A stretch of 64,000 nt of DNA from Tuctoria greenei (taxonomy: Eukaryota; Streptophyta; Magnoliopsida; Poales; Poaceae). Made by a program: the position numbers and the translations under genes. The notes below the pieces were generated by a model, which worked only from the letters and a program-made list of their open reading frames with translations, did not search any database and was not told where the DNA came from. The DNA lies in the NCBI GenBank assembly GCA_036927565.1, contig JAYESD010000006.1:106303353-106367352 (forward strand), read 5' to 3'. This document shows positions 22,628 to 33,060 of this stretch, one piece after another (within the stretch, counting starts at the first letter, position 1; each line of letters opens with the position of its first letter).

Positions 22628-23683
22628 GTACCATCAATTGATACCCATGACATTCGGTTTAATCAACAAGTCAACAATAGAGCCATTGGTCATTGCCTCG
22701 TCAAATGTCGTAGGGACGAATGTTCACGTTCAACATACAATTTTCGCTCTGTTAGAATGACGTTGGATGTGAAATGTGTAACTGGTTTTCTCTCGCCTGA
22801 ATCTGCTGGGTGCTTTAGCCGTGAGCAATGTCCTCTTACCATCATTCCAAGTCTAGTGTCTAAAGTCATGCCGCACCTAGACATTTTAGGGGAAAGCACT
22901 TTAAAAAGAATGAAATATGAATACATAATCTCGTAACTGTGATTCGTTTCTTCTTTTCTCAGATATGTATACACAACTATGATGATTTTACCTAATTTTC
23001 CCTAAATTTCCATATTTTTTCTCATTTTCTCTATTATTCCCTTTTTTCTCAATTAATTTGCTATTTTTCCTATTTCACTTATTTTTCAATTATTTTGCTA
23101 ACCTTTTTAGTTATTTTTGATATTTTCCTATGATTTCGCTTACTTTTTTATATTTTTTACTATTTGTTCCTATTTTCATGATTTCACATATTTTCTCTAT
23201 TTTTTCTTATTCTTTCCCTATATATTAAGCAAATTAGAGAGCGATAGTAAAATTGTTTTTTCTAGTGTGTTTTAATGTTAACAAAGGCTATCGAAGGTAA
23301 TCGAGCAATTTATTCACTATTATAATAGTATTTTAACGTGTCACACGTTGAGAATAGCATTTTAAGGAAATTCAACATTAGAAGTAGTGAAATTTCAAAT
23401 CTCAAAAAGAAATTGCAGAGCAGGCAATTTCTAAAAAAATCAGTTTGCACTGTGACATTGCGGGGAGGGAGTGGTGGGCACACTTTTTTGGTCTTATGCC
23501 CACACTAAGTGCCAAAACTGCCCCCATCCGTCACCCAACTGCCGCCACGTGCGCACACTGCCAAGTCGACGACTTTCTGCTCTTGCTCCTTCCGCCTCGA
23601 AAGAGAGAGCAAGGGAAGAAAAAAACCTCGCGAGATCTCAGCCGGCGTCAAGTGAGATCTGAGCGATAGGAGAGCTTCCGGAG
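22628..23683. other. Host-like sequence with T-rich block, upstream of TMEM14/FAX exon
   Basis: 22975-23230 is a strongly T-rich stretch of short TTTTC/TATTT runs. 23440-23683 is GC-richer and ends with a purine-rich GAGAGAGC/GAAGAAAAAA stretch, plausible as promoter and 5' UTR of the broken TMEM14/FAX gene that starts at 23684. No TATA box could be assigned with confidence. Confidence 0.4.
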
Positions 23684-23863
23684 ATGCACGATTTCTGCTT
23701 CACCATCCCCTACAGGTTCTCTGTGCTAGCCGGCGGCATGCTGGCTACCTCTATCGCGACAGCGCGGCGTCCTTGACCATCGGTGCTGGTGCCGGCGTGT
23801 TGCTCCTCCTCGCGGGGTTTGTCATCCTCAAGTCCTTCGAGAAGCGTTGCAACTCCTACCTAG
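23684..23863 (+). pseudogene. TMEM14/FAX (fatty acid export) family gene, exon 1 part
   Basis: The ATG starts MHDFCFTIPYRFSVLAGG, the conserved N-terminus of plant FAX5/6/7-type proteins (Tmemb_14 family), small membrane proteins proposed to move fatty acids or lipids, in the ER for this subgroup. A one-base loss near 23743 shifts the frame; the second frame then gives SAASLTIGAGAGVLLLLAGF and LKSFEKRCNSYL, the family's Gly-rich first helices. A conserved PYG glycine is Arg here. The exon is cut at 23863 by a copia element and resumes at 31191. The family is about 105-120 aa and later exons were not found. This is the only host-gene trace in the window. Family assignment is from recognised text. 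Confidence 0.75.
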
Positions 23864-24370
23864 AGTTAGGAAATCGGCGGTACGCTACTCTAGCAATTCT
23901 ACCGTGTCACCCAGGAAACATACGAGTACAGAGGTCATAGATCATTCCCACTAGACGTGTAGTGCAGCAGAATGTAGACGCGCGTCAGTGTAGGGCAAGT
24001 AGACGATCTCGTTCGTCTCCTCCTCATGCTCGTCACAATAGCAGGTAGACGATCACGATTGTCGTAGCCGATCAGTGCATCAGTAGCAACAACGTCTCCA
24101 CAGAGTCCACACGTACAGGGAGGAACGTCATGCGCCGGTGTGCTAGCACCGCGTGCGTGGCAAGGGTCTTGACGTGAGGCCTGGGAGGGGTGGCGGCTAG
24201 GACTGTCACGTGGTGGAGTTATTAGCCCCTAACTCTGCCCCTTGTATTTATAGGCGCACTAATGGGCTTTTAGGTCGTTGGCCCATTAGTACCCTAATTT
24301 CTTATGGATCAAATATCCAACAGGCCTTAACCCGAATTGTTATGATTGCCTCTTGGGCATATCACCAACA
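23864..24370 (-). repeat. 3' LTR of the 23.9-31.2 kb copia element
   Basis: 507 bp; plus-strand ends AGTTAGGAAATC...ACCAACA. The terminal T of TG has become A relative to the partner LTR. A TATAAATA-type box (minus) is retained. Confidence 0.92.
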
Positions 24371-25319
24371 ATCTCCCACTTGCAGTCGAGACAATCATCT
24401 AGCCAAGCTTTTCAATATTCCAACCCCTTAAGTGTGCGACCCCTTAGGTTCATGTGCAATTGATTGTGAATGGAAACCGTTTCCAACCACAAGTCAGTAG
24501 AGGTACCTAAAAGGACATACTGACTGCCGAATGTATATAAAGATCATATCAGCCGAACCTAGATACATTCAACATGCTAATCCCTTTGCCTCACGATACC
24601 AGTCAAGCTCAAGGCAAGATGCATATCATCCTTGTGATAGCTCGACCATTCACTCGATCAAATAGTGGATTCATTCCCCGACAAACTTTTAGTCATTGTG
24701 ATTAACCTTTAATAACCTTGGCATGGCCATGCACTTTCAAATCCAACTATCTCGAGGGGCCTAGAGATATCTCTCCAGTTGTTAAGGAGGAGCAAATCCC
24801 ATCTTGACCTACACACATCCCATTCTGCGTTTCATTATATACCGAAGACTACTTTTATGAGTACCCAGTTACGGAGTAGCGTTTGGTAGTCTCAAAATAC
24901 ACAACTACACACAGTGAGAAACAATGGCAATCTCAGGTCTAAGGATCTAGCAGGTGTATCACTCAGGACCAACTGATGGCACATATGGAAATAACAATCC
25001 CAGCAGTGTCTTAGAGTGGGTCAATACAACACCTTGTTGACAAATATGTGTTAACATTATTAATTTGATATCTCCATATCTATGATCTGTGAAACGTGAT
25101 CATCAATTAATAAATGTGCTAGTCTATGTGACATCATTATCTCATATAGTGATATAGACTAGGGATCATTTAGAGTAATATTACTATTAACAGAGTTTCA
25201 TGAACAAGTCACATACTTGACGATTAATGTAAATAATGATTATTCATATAGCAATTTATTTAATAGTATATAAACATACCTATGACACAAGTCTCCCACT
25301 ACACACTATGATCACTGAT
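24371..25319 (-). other. PPT and 3' non-coding region of the copia element
   Basis: The PPT AAGTGGGAGAT (minus strand) lies at 24371-24381, directly inside the LTR. The remaining approximately 940 bp up to the pol end shows no ORF of interest. Confidence 0.6.
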
Positions 25320-27946
25320 GTAAGTATCTAATACCCAAAGATCTTTTGTGCGCCTCATGATTTGATTGTGGAAGAGGCTTTGTCAATGGATCTGCAACAT
25401 TCAAATCCGTGTGCACCTTGCATATCTTCACATCACCTCGGTCAATGATCTCTCAGATGAGGTGATAGCATTGTAGTATGCGTTTGGATCTTTTGTGTGA
25501 TATAGACTCCTTTGCCTGTGTGATGGCTCCACTATTGTCACAGTAGAGATCCACAGGACTGAACGCGTTAGGAACAACACCCAACTCAGAAACAAATTTT
25601 TTGATCCAAATAGCTTCCTTTGCAGCTTTAGAAGCTGCAATATACTCTGCCTCTGTCGTTGAATCTGCTACTGTATATTGCTTGGAACTTTTCCAGCTCA
25701 CTGCCCCTCTATTGAGCCAGAATACAAAACCAGATTGCAATCTATAATCATCCTTATCAGTTTCAAAACTAGCATCAGTGTAACCTTTTACAATGAGCTC
25801 TTCTTCACCTCCAAACACTAAGAACGCATCCATAGTTCTCTCATGTACTTAATAATGTTTTTTACAACGGTCCAATGAACATCACCATGATCTGATTGAT
25901 ACCTGCTCGTGATGCTTAGAGCATAAGATACATCTGAGCGTGTACAAAGCATGGCATACATGATGGATCCAATAGCCGAAGCATAAGGAATCGCTCTCAT
26001 CCGCTTTTGCTCATCAGGTGTCGAAGGACACTGACTCTTGCTTAGAGTAATGCCATGTGACATTGGCAAGAAACCTTTCTTGAAGTCTTGCATATTGAAC
26101 TGATTCAATATCTTGTCAATATATGTATCTTGGCTTAATCCAATTAGCCTTCTAGATCTATCTCTATAGATCTTTATGCCCAAAATGTATGTTGCCTCTC
26201 CTAAATCCTTCATTGAGAAACTTTTTCTTAATGAGGATTTAACATCATCAAGCATTGGAATATCATTTCCGATCAATAATATGTCATCTACATATAGGAC
26301 CAGAAATACATGTGCTCTCCCACTAAACTTCTTGTAAATACAAGGTTCTTCTACGTTCTTGATGAAACCAAACCCTTTGATCACTTCATCAAAATGTAGA
26401 TTCCAACTCTGAGATGCTTGCCTCAACCCATAGATGGACTTTTGAAGCTTGCATATTTAAACTAGCATTTTTAGGATTGACAAAACCCTCAGGTTGTGTT
26501 ATGTACACATCCTCAATCAGACTTCCATTAAGAAAGGATGTTTTGACATCCATCTGCCATATTTCATAATCAAAATATGCAGCAATTGCTAGGAGAATGC
26601 GAACAAACTTTAGCATTGTGACGGGTGAGAAAGTTTCATCATAATCAACACCTTGAATTTGTTTGAAACCTTTTGCCACCAATCTTGCTTTATAGATGTG
26701 AACATTTCCATCCATATCAGTCTTTTTCTTGAAAATCCATTTACAATCGATAGGTCTCACACCTTCGATTGGATCAACCAAGTTCCAAACTTGATTTTCA
26801 TGCATGGATTCGATTTTGGATTCCATGGCTCCAAGCCACTTCTCAAAGTCGGGTCCCTTCATTGATTCGGTATATGTCATGCTGCTCTGTGGTTAGAAGT
26901 GTTAACTTTTCTGTCGCACGATGTACCATTGTAGACCTTCATGGGGCTGGTGTTTCATCAACTGGATGCACAACATCTTGTACATTCTATATAGGATCAG
27001 TGGGTGCCGAAACATTTTTAGGTATTTCTTGAATTTCTTCAAGATGCACCTTGCTCCCACTAACTCCTTTTGCGAGAAACTCTTTCTCCAAGAAGACACC
27101 ATTGCGAGCGGTAAACACTTTACCCTCTGTTTTATTATAAAAATAATATCCTTTGGTTTCCCTAGGATATCCCACAATGAAGCATTTGTATGATTTGGTA
27201 GTGAGATTGTCTAACGTCAAACGTTTGACATAAGCATCACACCTCCAAACTTTGAGGAAAGACAATCCGGGACGATTCTTGGTCCACATCTTGTACGGTG
27301 TCTTCTCAACAGACTTAGTTGGGACCCTGTTTAGTGTAAATGCAGTAGTTCCAAGAGCATAACCCCAAAAGGATAGTGGAAGATCTGATTGGCTCATCAT
27401 TGACCTAACCATGTCTAACAAGATTCAGTTCCTCCGTTCGGACACCCCTTTCCATTGTGTTGTTCCAGGTGGAGTCAACTGCGGAAAAATTCCACATTGT
27501 TTTAAATGATCAAAAAATTCATGGCTCAAATATTCACCCCCATGATTTGATCATAGAAGTTTATTTGTCTTGCCCAATTCATTATGTACTTCATTCTGAA
27601 ATTCCTTGAACTTTTTAAAGGATTCAGACTTGTGCCTCATTCGGTAGACATAACCATATCTACTAAAGTCATCGGTAAATGTGATGAAGTACTGAAAACC
27701 ACCTCTAGCAATTGAACTCATTGGTCCACATACATCTGTATGTATAAGTCCCAACAAGTCAGTCGCCCTCTCACTTTGACCAGTGAAGGGTGCTTTGGTC
27801 ATCTTCCCAAGCAAATAAGATTCACATGTGTCAAGTGATTCAAAATCAAATGAGCTTAGTAAACCATCTTTATGGAGTTTCTCAATGTGTTTCTCATTTA
27901 TATGACCTAAGCGACAATGCCAAATGAAAGTGGGATTTAAATCATT
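25320..27946 (-). pseudogene. Copia pol: integrase, reverse transcriptase, RNase H
   Basis: Minus-strand pieces in order. Integrase core: DVCGPMSSIARGGFQYFITFTDDFSRYGYVY (27700) and SNHGGEYLS (27545); C-terminal integrase KMWTKNRPGLSFLKVWRCDAYVK (27280). RT: WIFKKKTDMDGNVHIYKARLVAKGF (26720), YEIWQMDVKTSFLNG (26550), LYVDDILLIGND (26290, catalytic YVDD intact). RNase H: KGYTDASFETDKDDY (25790), ADSTTEAEYIAASKAAKEAIW (25650) and the C-terminal LTKPL-type end (25350). Frameshifts are seen near 26430 and 25825, and stops near 27550, 27420 and 26890. Enzymes for cDNA synthesis and insertion; no longer translatable. Confidence 0.9.
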
Positions 27947-28440
27947 TTATCGAGCCCTTTTGTTATTAGTATTACAGACAGTTTTATCGTCAAGATCAAG
28001 AACATATAATTCATTCACCAATGGACATTGAGAATATAACATATCACTGTAATAAATGGAGCAACATTTGTTCTTTATTACAATCTCATAACCATCCACT
28101 TCTTCTAAACACGAAGAAGAGATAATGTTCTTGCTTAAAGTATGAATGCAATAACAATTATTCAATTCCAACACTAATCCTGAGGGTAATGACAAGTGGT
28201 AGGTTCCGACGGCTATGACCGCAACTTTTGCTCCATTGCCGACACAAACATCCAACTCACCTTTTGCAAATCTTCTAGTCTCACTTAGATCCTGCAACGA
28301 TTTGTAAGTGTGAATCATCGATCCAGTATCAAATACCCATGATTCACTAGAAGATAGTGCAATGTTAATTTCTATAACATTTATACCATAAGCAGAAGTC
28401 TCACTTCCCTTCTTCTTCTTCGTATCCTCCAAGTACTTCT
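27947..28440 (-). pseudogene. Copia nucleocapsid end and protease
   Basis: 162 codons open. The zinc knuckle sits just upstream (about 28445-28480) and reads YFHCHAKGHWSRNC: the first Cys of the CCHC is Tyr. The protease active site is WVFDTGSMIHTY (28350), followed by GNGAKVAVIAVGTYHL and NIISSSCLEE, usual copia protease-flap regions. It overlaps the gag ORF in another frame, marking a frameshift close to 28400-28500. Confidence 0.85.
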
Positions 28441-28444
28441 TGCA

Positions 28445-29244
28445 GTTCCTAGACCAGTGCCCCTTAGCATGACAGTGAAAGTATTCATCATCAGGAGAAG
28501 GGCCAGATTTGCCCTTTGGCTTAGATTTTGAGATTGATGCTCATCGGGAACCGTTCCCTTGCCTTTGCCTTTAGAATGCATGACACGATTCCTCTTTTTA
28601 TTCTCCTTTTGTACCATCATCACATGAGTGGTGTTTTTCTTAATGCTTTCTTCGGCTATTTTAAGCATCCCATGCAATTCAGCCAAAGTTATCTCCATGC
28701 CATTCATTTGAAAATTCAATATAAATGGCTCATAGCTCGGTGGGAGCGACTGGAGAACAACGTCAATAGCCAGATCATCCTTGAGTTGAGAACCAAGTTT
28801 GCCCAAAGTCTCAATGTAACCAATCATTTTGATTACATGAGAGCTTACCGGGCTACCCTCCGCTAGCTTGCATGAGAATAAGGACTTTGAGATGTTGTAT
28901 CTCTCAGCCCTAGCTTGATTCTCAAACATTCCATGCAGTCCTTCAATCATACAATAAGCATCTGTATGCTCATACTGTTTTTGCAGATCAGGGGACATAG
29001 TGGCGAGCATGAGGCAACTTACATTAAGTGCATCATCGTGGTGCTTCGTATAAGCTCTACGAGCCGCATTATTTGCATCATCTGGGAGGTCATCAGGGTA
29101 GGGCTGCAGAAGAACATACTCGGTTTTCTCTTGCCTGAGAACGATTCTCAGGTTGCGGTACCAATCGATAAAGTTAGCTCCATTGAGTTTCTCCTTTTCA
29201 AGCACAGATCGCAAATTTAAACCGGAATTGTTACTAGCAGACAT
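28445..29244 (-). pseudogene. Copia gag
   Basis: MSASNNSGLNLRSVLEKEKLNGANFIDWYRNL start at 29242-29244, then the UBN2-type capsid text: RAYTKHHDDALNVSCLMLATM, LQSLPPSYEPFILNFQMNGM (about 28710) and a basic KGKGKG link to the zinc knuckle. About 265 residues open before the frame is lost near 28500. Gag builds the particle. The best preserved gene of this element. Confidence 0.9.
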
Positions 29245-30664
29245 GATCTACAATAGAAAATAAATATGCAAGGTTTAGCACTATGTTATGTACTAATTTT
29301 CTATTAACAGTTTAATAAAAGATATCACCACTATATGAGTATCGTCCTCCTTCTAACAACATATAGTGGTCCAAGATCCATATTCACTAATTCCTAGTGA
29401 GCTTTGGCTTCACTGCTAGGAAATTAGTGACATAGGTAAACAACAATTGTTAATCATATTTCTATATGACTCTTGTTTGTTGGCCGACATCCAATGCCCC
29501 GGCTCCCAACTCTATGCCATAAAGCCCAAAACCGTTTTGATGGCTTTGTTAAGTAAACCAACACTATGCATGTGAATGTCCAACATTCACCCTATTTATT
29601 ATGATAGATGATGGTATTTTGCTTTGGCAAACCTACCATACAACAATCAAAATAACATAGGTGCAGCTATTGGTAAATGGCATGAAATACTCAACTTTTG
29701 CGAGGGAAGCTATTCTATCATGGGAAAACATCCACCATATGAAAAGCATGAAAATAATAGTAATAAACATCACAAGCATATGATCATATCACATTGTGAA
29801 TAGTATGGCCTTTAGAATCATAATGGTCTCCATCGCCATGCTTCCATCAAGATCTGAGCTGTCATGCCTCCCTTCTTGTGGTGATCTCCATCTCCACCAT
29901 GCTTGAAGACATCTCCATGATAATAAAAGAAGCTAATACAACTAATAGCTACCAAACAAATTACATGAGAGATCAAGCATCACAGGTCGACACGCAGGTC
30001 AATTATACAATTATGTGATAACCTCAATCCGGTTGTGTTAAATTTGCAACACGCAGGCTGCATGAATATAACATACAAATCATGACATCACATTAAGGCC
30101 ATAACATTCACATCATTCCCTGCAAAAACGAGTTAAGCGTACAATGGTTTCTAGCGCAAAATGATATGATGTAATCGCTCTAGCAGACAGCAAAATGGCG
30201 GTCCCGCTAGCCGGTTAGCGGGCAGGGCGTTGAGGGGGGAGCCGCCCCGCGCGGGTTTCGGGGCAGCGCCCTGAACACCAAATGGAATTATATAGATCTC
30301 TTCTATGGAATCACTATGAAAATCTCATCGAATTGATCAAATCAACCAAAATCTGAGCCATTTAGAATGCCTCAATTTTCAATGTGACCGGTTATTCATG
30401 AGTAGATTGTGACTCATGATCGTGGTCTGTTGGCTCAATCTATTAGCTATGTACACAATTAGTCCCAATGATGATTCCAGCCGGTAGGGACATGTTGCGC
30501 ACATAGCAGAGAAGGAGCACGAACTGACCCTTTAGTCATATACGATCGCAATCTACTCTAACCAATTCCAAACCCCAAAAACCGTGTGAAAAAATTCAAC
30601 ATATGAACATGTTTGCAGTAGATCCCATCTACTAGCAAGATCCAGACCAGAAACTACGCATGTC
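29245..30664 (-). other. Copia 5' leader (1.4 kb) with GC-rich hairpins
   Basis: Non-coding between PBS and gag. A short GC-rich island at 30200-30275 stands out from AT-rich surroundings. It has an inverted repeat CCCGCTA...TAGCGGG (30203-30222) and the perfect 10-bp palindrome CCCGCGCGGG (30246-30255), which could act in RNA dimerisation or packaging. The rest shows nothing notable. Confidence 0.55.
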
Positions 30665-30677
30665 GGCTCTGATACCA
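30665..30677 (-). other. Primer binding site of the copia element
   Basis: The minus strand reads TGGTATCAGAGCC, initiator tRNA-Met type, one base from the LTR end. Confidence 0.9.
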
Positions 30678-30678
30678 C

Positions 30679-31185
30679 TGTTAGAAAATCGGCGGTACGC
30701 TACTCTAGCAATTCTACTACATCACCCAGGAAACATGCGAGTATAGAGGTCATAGATCGTTACCACTAGACGCGCAGCACAGCGGAACGTAGATGCGAGT
30801 CGGTGTAGTGGAAGCAGACGATCTTTTTCGTCTCCTCCTCGTGCTCGTCACGGCAGCAGGTAGATGATCACGAGCGTCGAAGCCGATCAGCGCAATAGTA
30901 GCAGCAGCGCCTCCACGGAGTCCACACGTACGGAGAGGAACTCCGTGCGCTGGTGTGCTAGCACCGCGTGCGCGGCAAAGGTCTCGACGTGAGGCCTGCG
31001 AGGGGTGGCGGCTAGGGCTGTCATGTGGTAGAGTTATTAGCCCCTAACTCTACCCCTTGTATTTATAGGCGTACTAATGGGCTTTTAGGCCGTATACCCA
31101 TTAGTACCCTAATTGCTTATGGATCAATTATCTAACAGGCCTTAACCCGAATTGTTATGATTGTCTCTTGGGCATATCACCAACA
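30679..31185 (-). repeat. 5' LTR of the 23.9-31.2 kb copia element
   Basis: 507 bp, TGTTAGAAAATC...ACCAACA on the plus strand. TATAAATA on the minus strand at 31060-31067 is the probable promoter. Confidence 0.92.
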
Positions 31186-31190
31186 CCTAG

Positions 31191-31525
31191 TGCTCCCATC
31201 GAGACACGTAGGTTTCATCCTCACTCTCCACGTCATGTTGAATTTTTTCTTTGAGAAAAAAATTGGCGGACCTCTGCTATTTTAGGACCGTGTGGTTTTC
31301 TATGGAGCTACTTGTTGTGTTGGAGGATCAAATTGAACATCATTGGATCCTAATTTTGAATGTTGTATGCAGTTAGAATGACTTATGGGATCCATTCTGG
31401 TTGTGGTGTTGGTTGCAGTAGATCAGATCATGTTTTAAAAATCCGAACTAGCTTGTTTCCCGTTGATGCTGTTCGTTTTTACTTACAGTAGCATGTGACA
31501 TTGTGTCTAGAATCTAACTGTTTAG
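31191..31525 (+). pseudogene. TMEM14/FAX-like exon 1 end and intron start
   Basis: After the TSD the exon text resumes (TGCTCCCATCGAGACAC) and meets a GTAGGT donor-like site at about 31212. The following 310 bp is AT-rich, intron-like and non-coding. No second exon was found up to the next transposon. Confidence 0.5.
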
Positions 31526-32184
31526 CAGTGTTTTTGAGTCGCGGCCCAGGTGATGCCTAGTTGCCGACTAGGTGTCTAGGCGCTCCTGCCTGGATACCAT
31601 GGCCAGCCGACTCGCTGGTAGCACCTAGTGATGATGGACGGTGCCCAGGACGACAGCCGGGGGAAGAGCGGGCAGGGCGAGGAGCAGGTGCGACTGGAGG
31701 AGCAGGGGAGCATCAACCACGGCCGGGGGAGCAGCTGACGGTGGCTGGAGCAGAGGGATGAAGTCTGTGTGCAGTGAGTACTGCTGCTTGAGGAAGAAGA
31801 AGGTCACGGACAGACTGGAGGCAGCCGGAGAGTTGAGTATTAGGGTTGTAAAAGGAATGAGTATGGAGCACCATTGGATTAGAAATAGACGGCTGTAATT
31901 CTATTGCGCTGGCTGGGACTTCAATTATTTCTCCACACCCCCTCAGTTCAACCCGCTTTCTCGCTGTGTGGCTCCCCTCCGGCCCCGCCTTCTGAACCAG
32001 CCTCTGCCTCTGCCCTATACCCACCTCGGTAAGCCGGTCTCCCCTGCGCTTCCTGGCGTGTGTGCCTCCTGCTGCCTCCGCTGCTCTCGTGCTGCTGATC
32101 CATGGCTGAAATCATCCCTCGCCTGGTGCTCGCCTAGGCACCCGGCCACCCGCTTAGGCGTCTAGGCTCTGATTCAAAACACTG
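31526..32184. mobile_element. Non-autonomous hAT element, 659 bp
   Basis: The termini CAGTGTTTTTGAGTC and (reverse complement) CAGTGTTTTGAATC are hAT-like TIRs. They are flanked by 8-bp direct repeats CTGTTTAG (31518-31525) and CTGTTCAG (32185-32192), which match at 7 of 8 bases. Both ends carry repeated CTAGGCG/CGCCTAG subterminal motifs, typical transposase-binding arrays. There is no transposase; the short ORFs inside are low in information. Confidence 0.8.
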
Positions 32185-32192
32185 CTGTTCAG

Positions 32193-32649
32193 TTAATGTT
32201 TGCAGTGGCTGGTTAGTAGTGTCCAGTTTCTTGTGCAGAAATATCCCCTTTGAGTCAGTCCGTTTTTATGACAATTAGTTGATCCAAAGAGATGAATGTG
32301 TTAAGAAGCCGCTACACAGTGAATCCGCTAGCGGGCGAAGCTGCAGTTTGCTGAACCTGATTTTGTTTCACGACATTGCTTTCCAGAGGTTGTAGTGACT
32401 ACTGTCCCTGCATCGTATAATTACCTGCTGCTGCATAAACACAAGTGCCACATATTCTTATATTTGTATTTTCCAATTGAGCACTTCCATGTAAATATAT
32501 TGTATGACAAAAAAGTCGATTAGCGAACCAAAATGTGACTGCACCTATTGGGTATCTGTATTCACTGTAAGGTTATCAAATCGCTTAGTCGAACCCTAGT
32601 CAGCCAACCCTTTTTAATGGTAATATCTAGTCGATATGAACATATATAC

Positions 32650-32734
<85 letters not shown>

Positions 32735-32769
32735 CACATTGAATATATTATATATAAAGTTATGGACAC
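32193..32769. other. Unassigned sequence with (CT)n(AT)n microsatellite
   Basis: Intron-like AT-rich DNA. A CT run at about 32652-32667 passes directly into a long AT run (32668-32731). No gene seen. Confidence 0.6.
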
Positions 32770-33060
32770 TGTTAGAGTATTCTATGTATCAAGGGTACTC
32801 CAGTCATCAGTCAAGGGCATTTTAGTCTTTTGGGAGAGGCTTCTTGGCCCCAAGTTATCCACCCTATATATAACTCTGTGATGATTAATGGAATCAGTTT
32901 ATTCCCTCTAATTTTGTATCTTCTTAGCCAAGAGAAAAATAGAACCCTAACCCTAACCCCTCCTCTCTCCCACCCGCGTGCGCCACAGCCGAGACATGTC
33001 CTGCGCGCGTCACCGCCGCAGCCGGGCACTGTCCCGCGCGAGTCACCACCGGTGCTCGGG
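32770..33060 (+). repeat. Ale/Retrofit-like copia 5' LTR and leader (end uncertain)
   Basis: Starts TGTTAGAGTATTCTATG, with a TATATATAA box at 32862-32870. The LTR end is not clear because no standard PBS is readable; it may be near 32935. The CCCTAACCCTAACCCC stretch at 32944-32960 belongs to the leader. Confidence 0.5.

Larger units (their letters stand above)
23864..31185 (-). mobile_element. Angela/Tork-like Ty1/copia element, 7.3 kb, TSD CCTAG
   Basis: Two 507-bp LTRs (23864-24370 and 30679-31185) flank gag-PR-IN-RT-RH in minus orientation. CCTAG is present at 23859-23863 and 31186-31190. The PBS and PPT are visible. The two LTRs differ at about 60 of 507 positions by eye, mostly transitions, so insertion is old. 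All reading frames are broken. It sits inside exon 1 of the TMEM14/FAX-like gene, so the insertion is a gene disruption (or hit an already dead gene). The lineage call comes from RT text (ETFSPVTMLKFVRILLAIAA, GNLxEDVYxTQPEGF type) and is tentative. Confidence 0.92.

Noticed and set aside
32652..32731. Long CT/AT tract as a regulatory or origin element
   Set aside because: An ordinary compound microsatellite.
32944..32960. Telomere-like CCCTAACCCTAACCCC
   Set aside because: Only two and a half units, and plant telomeres use CCCTAAA. It is leader sequence of a copia element.
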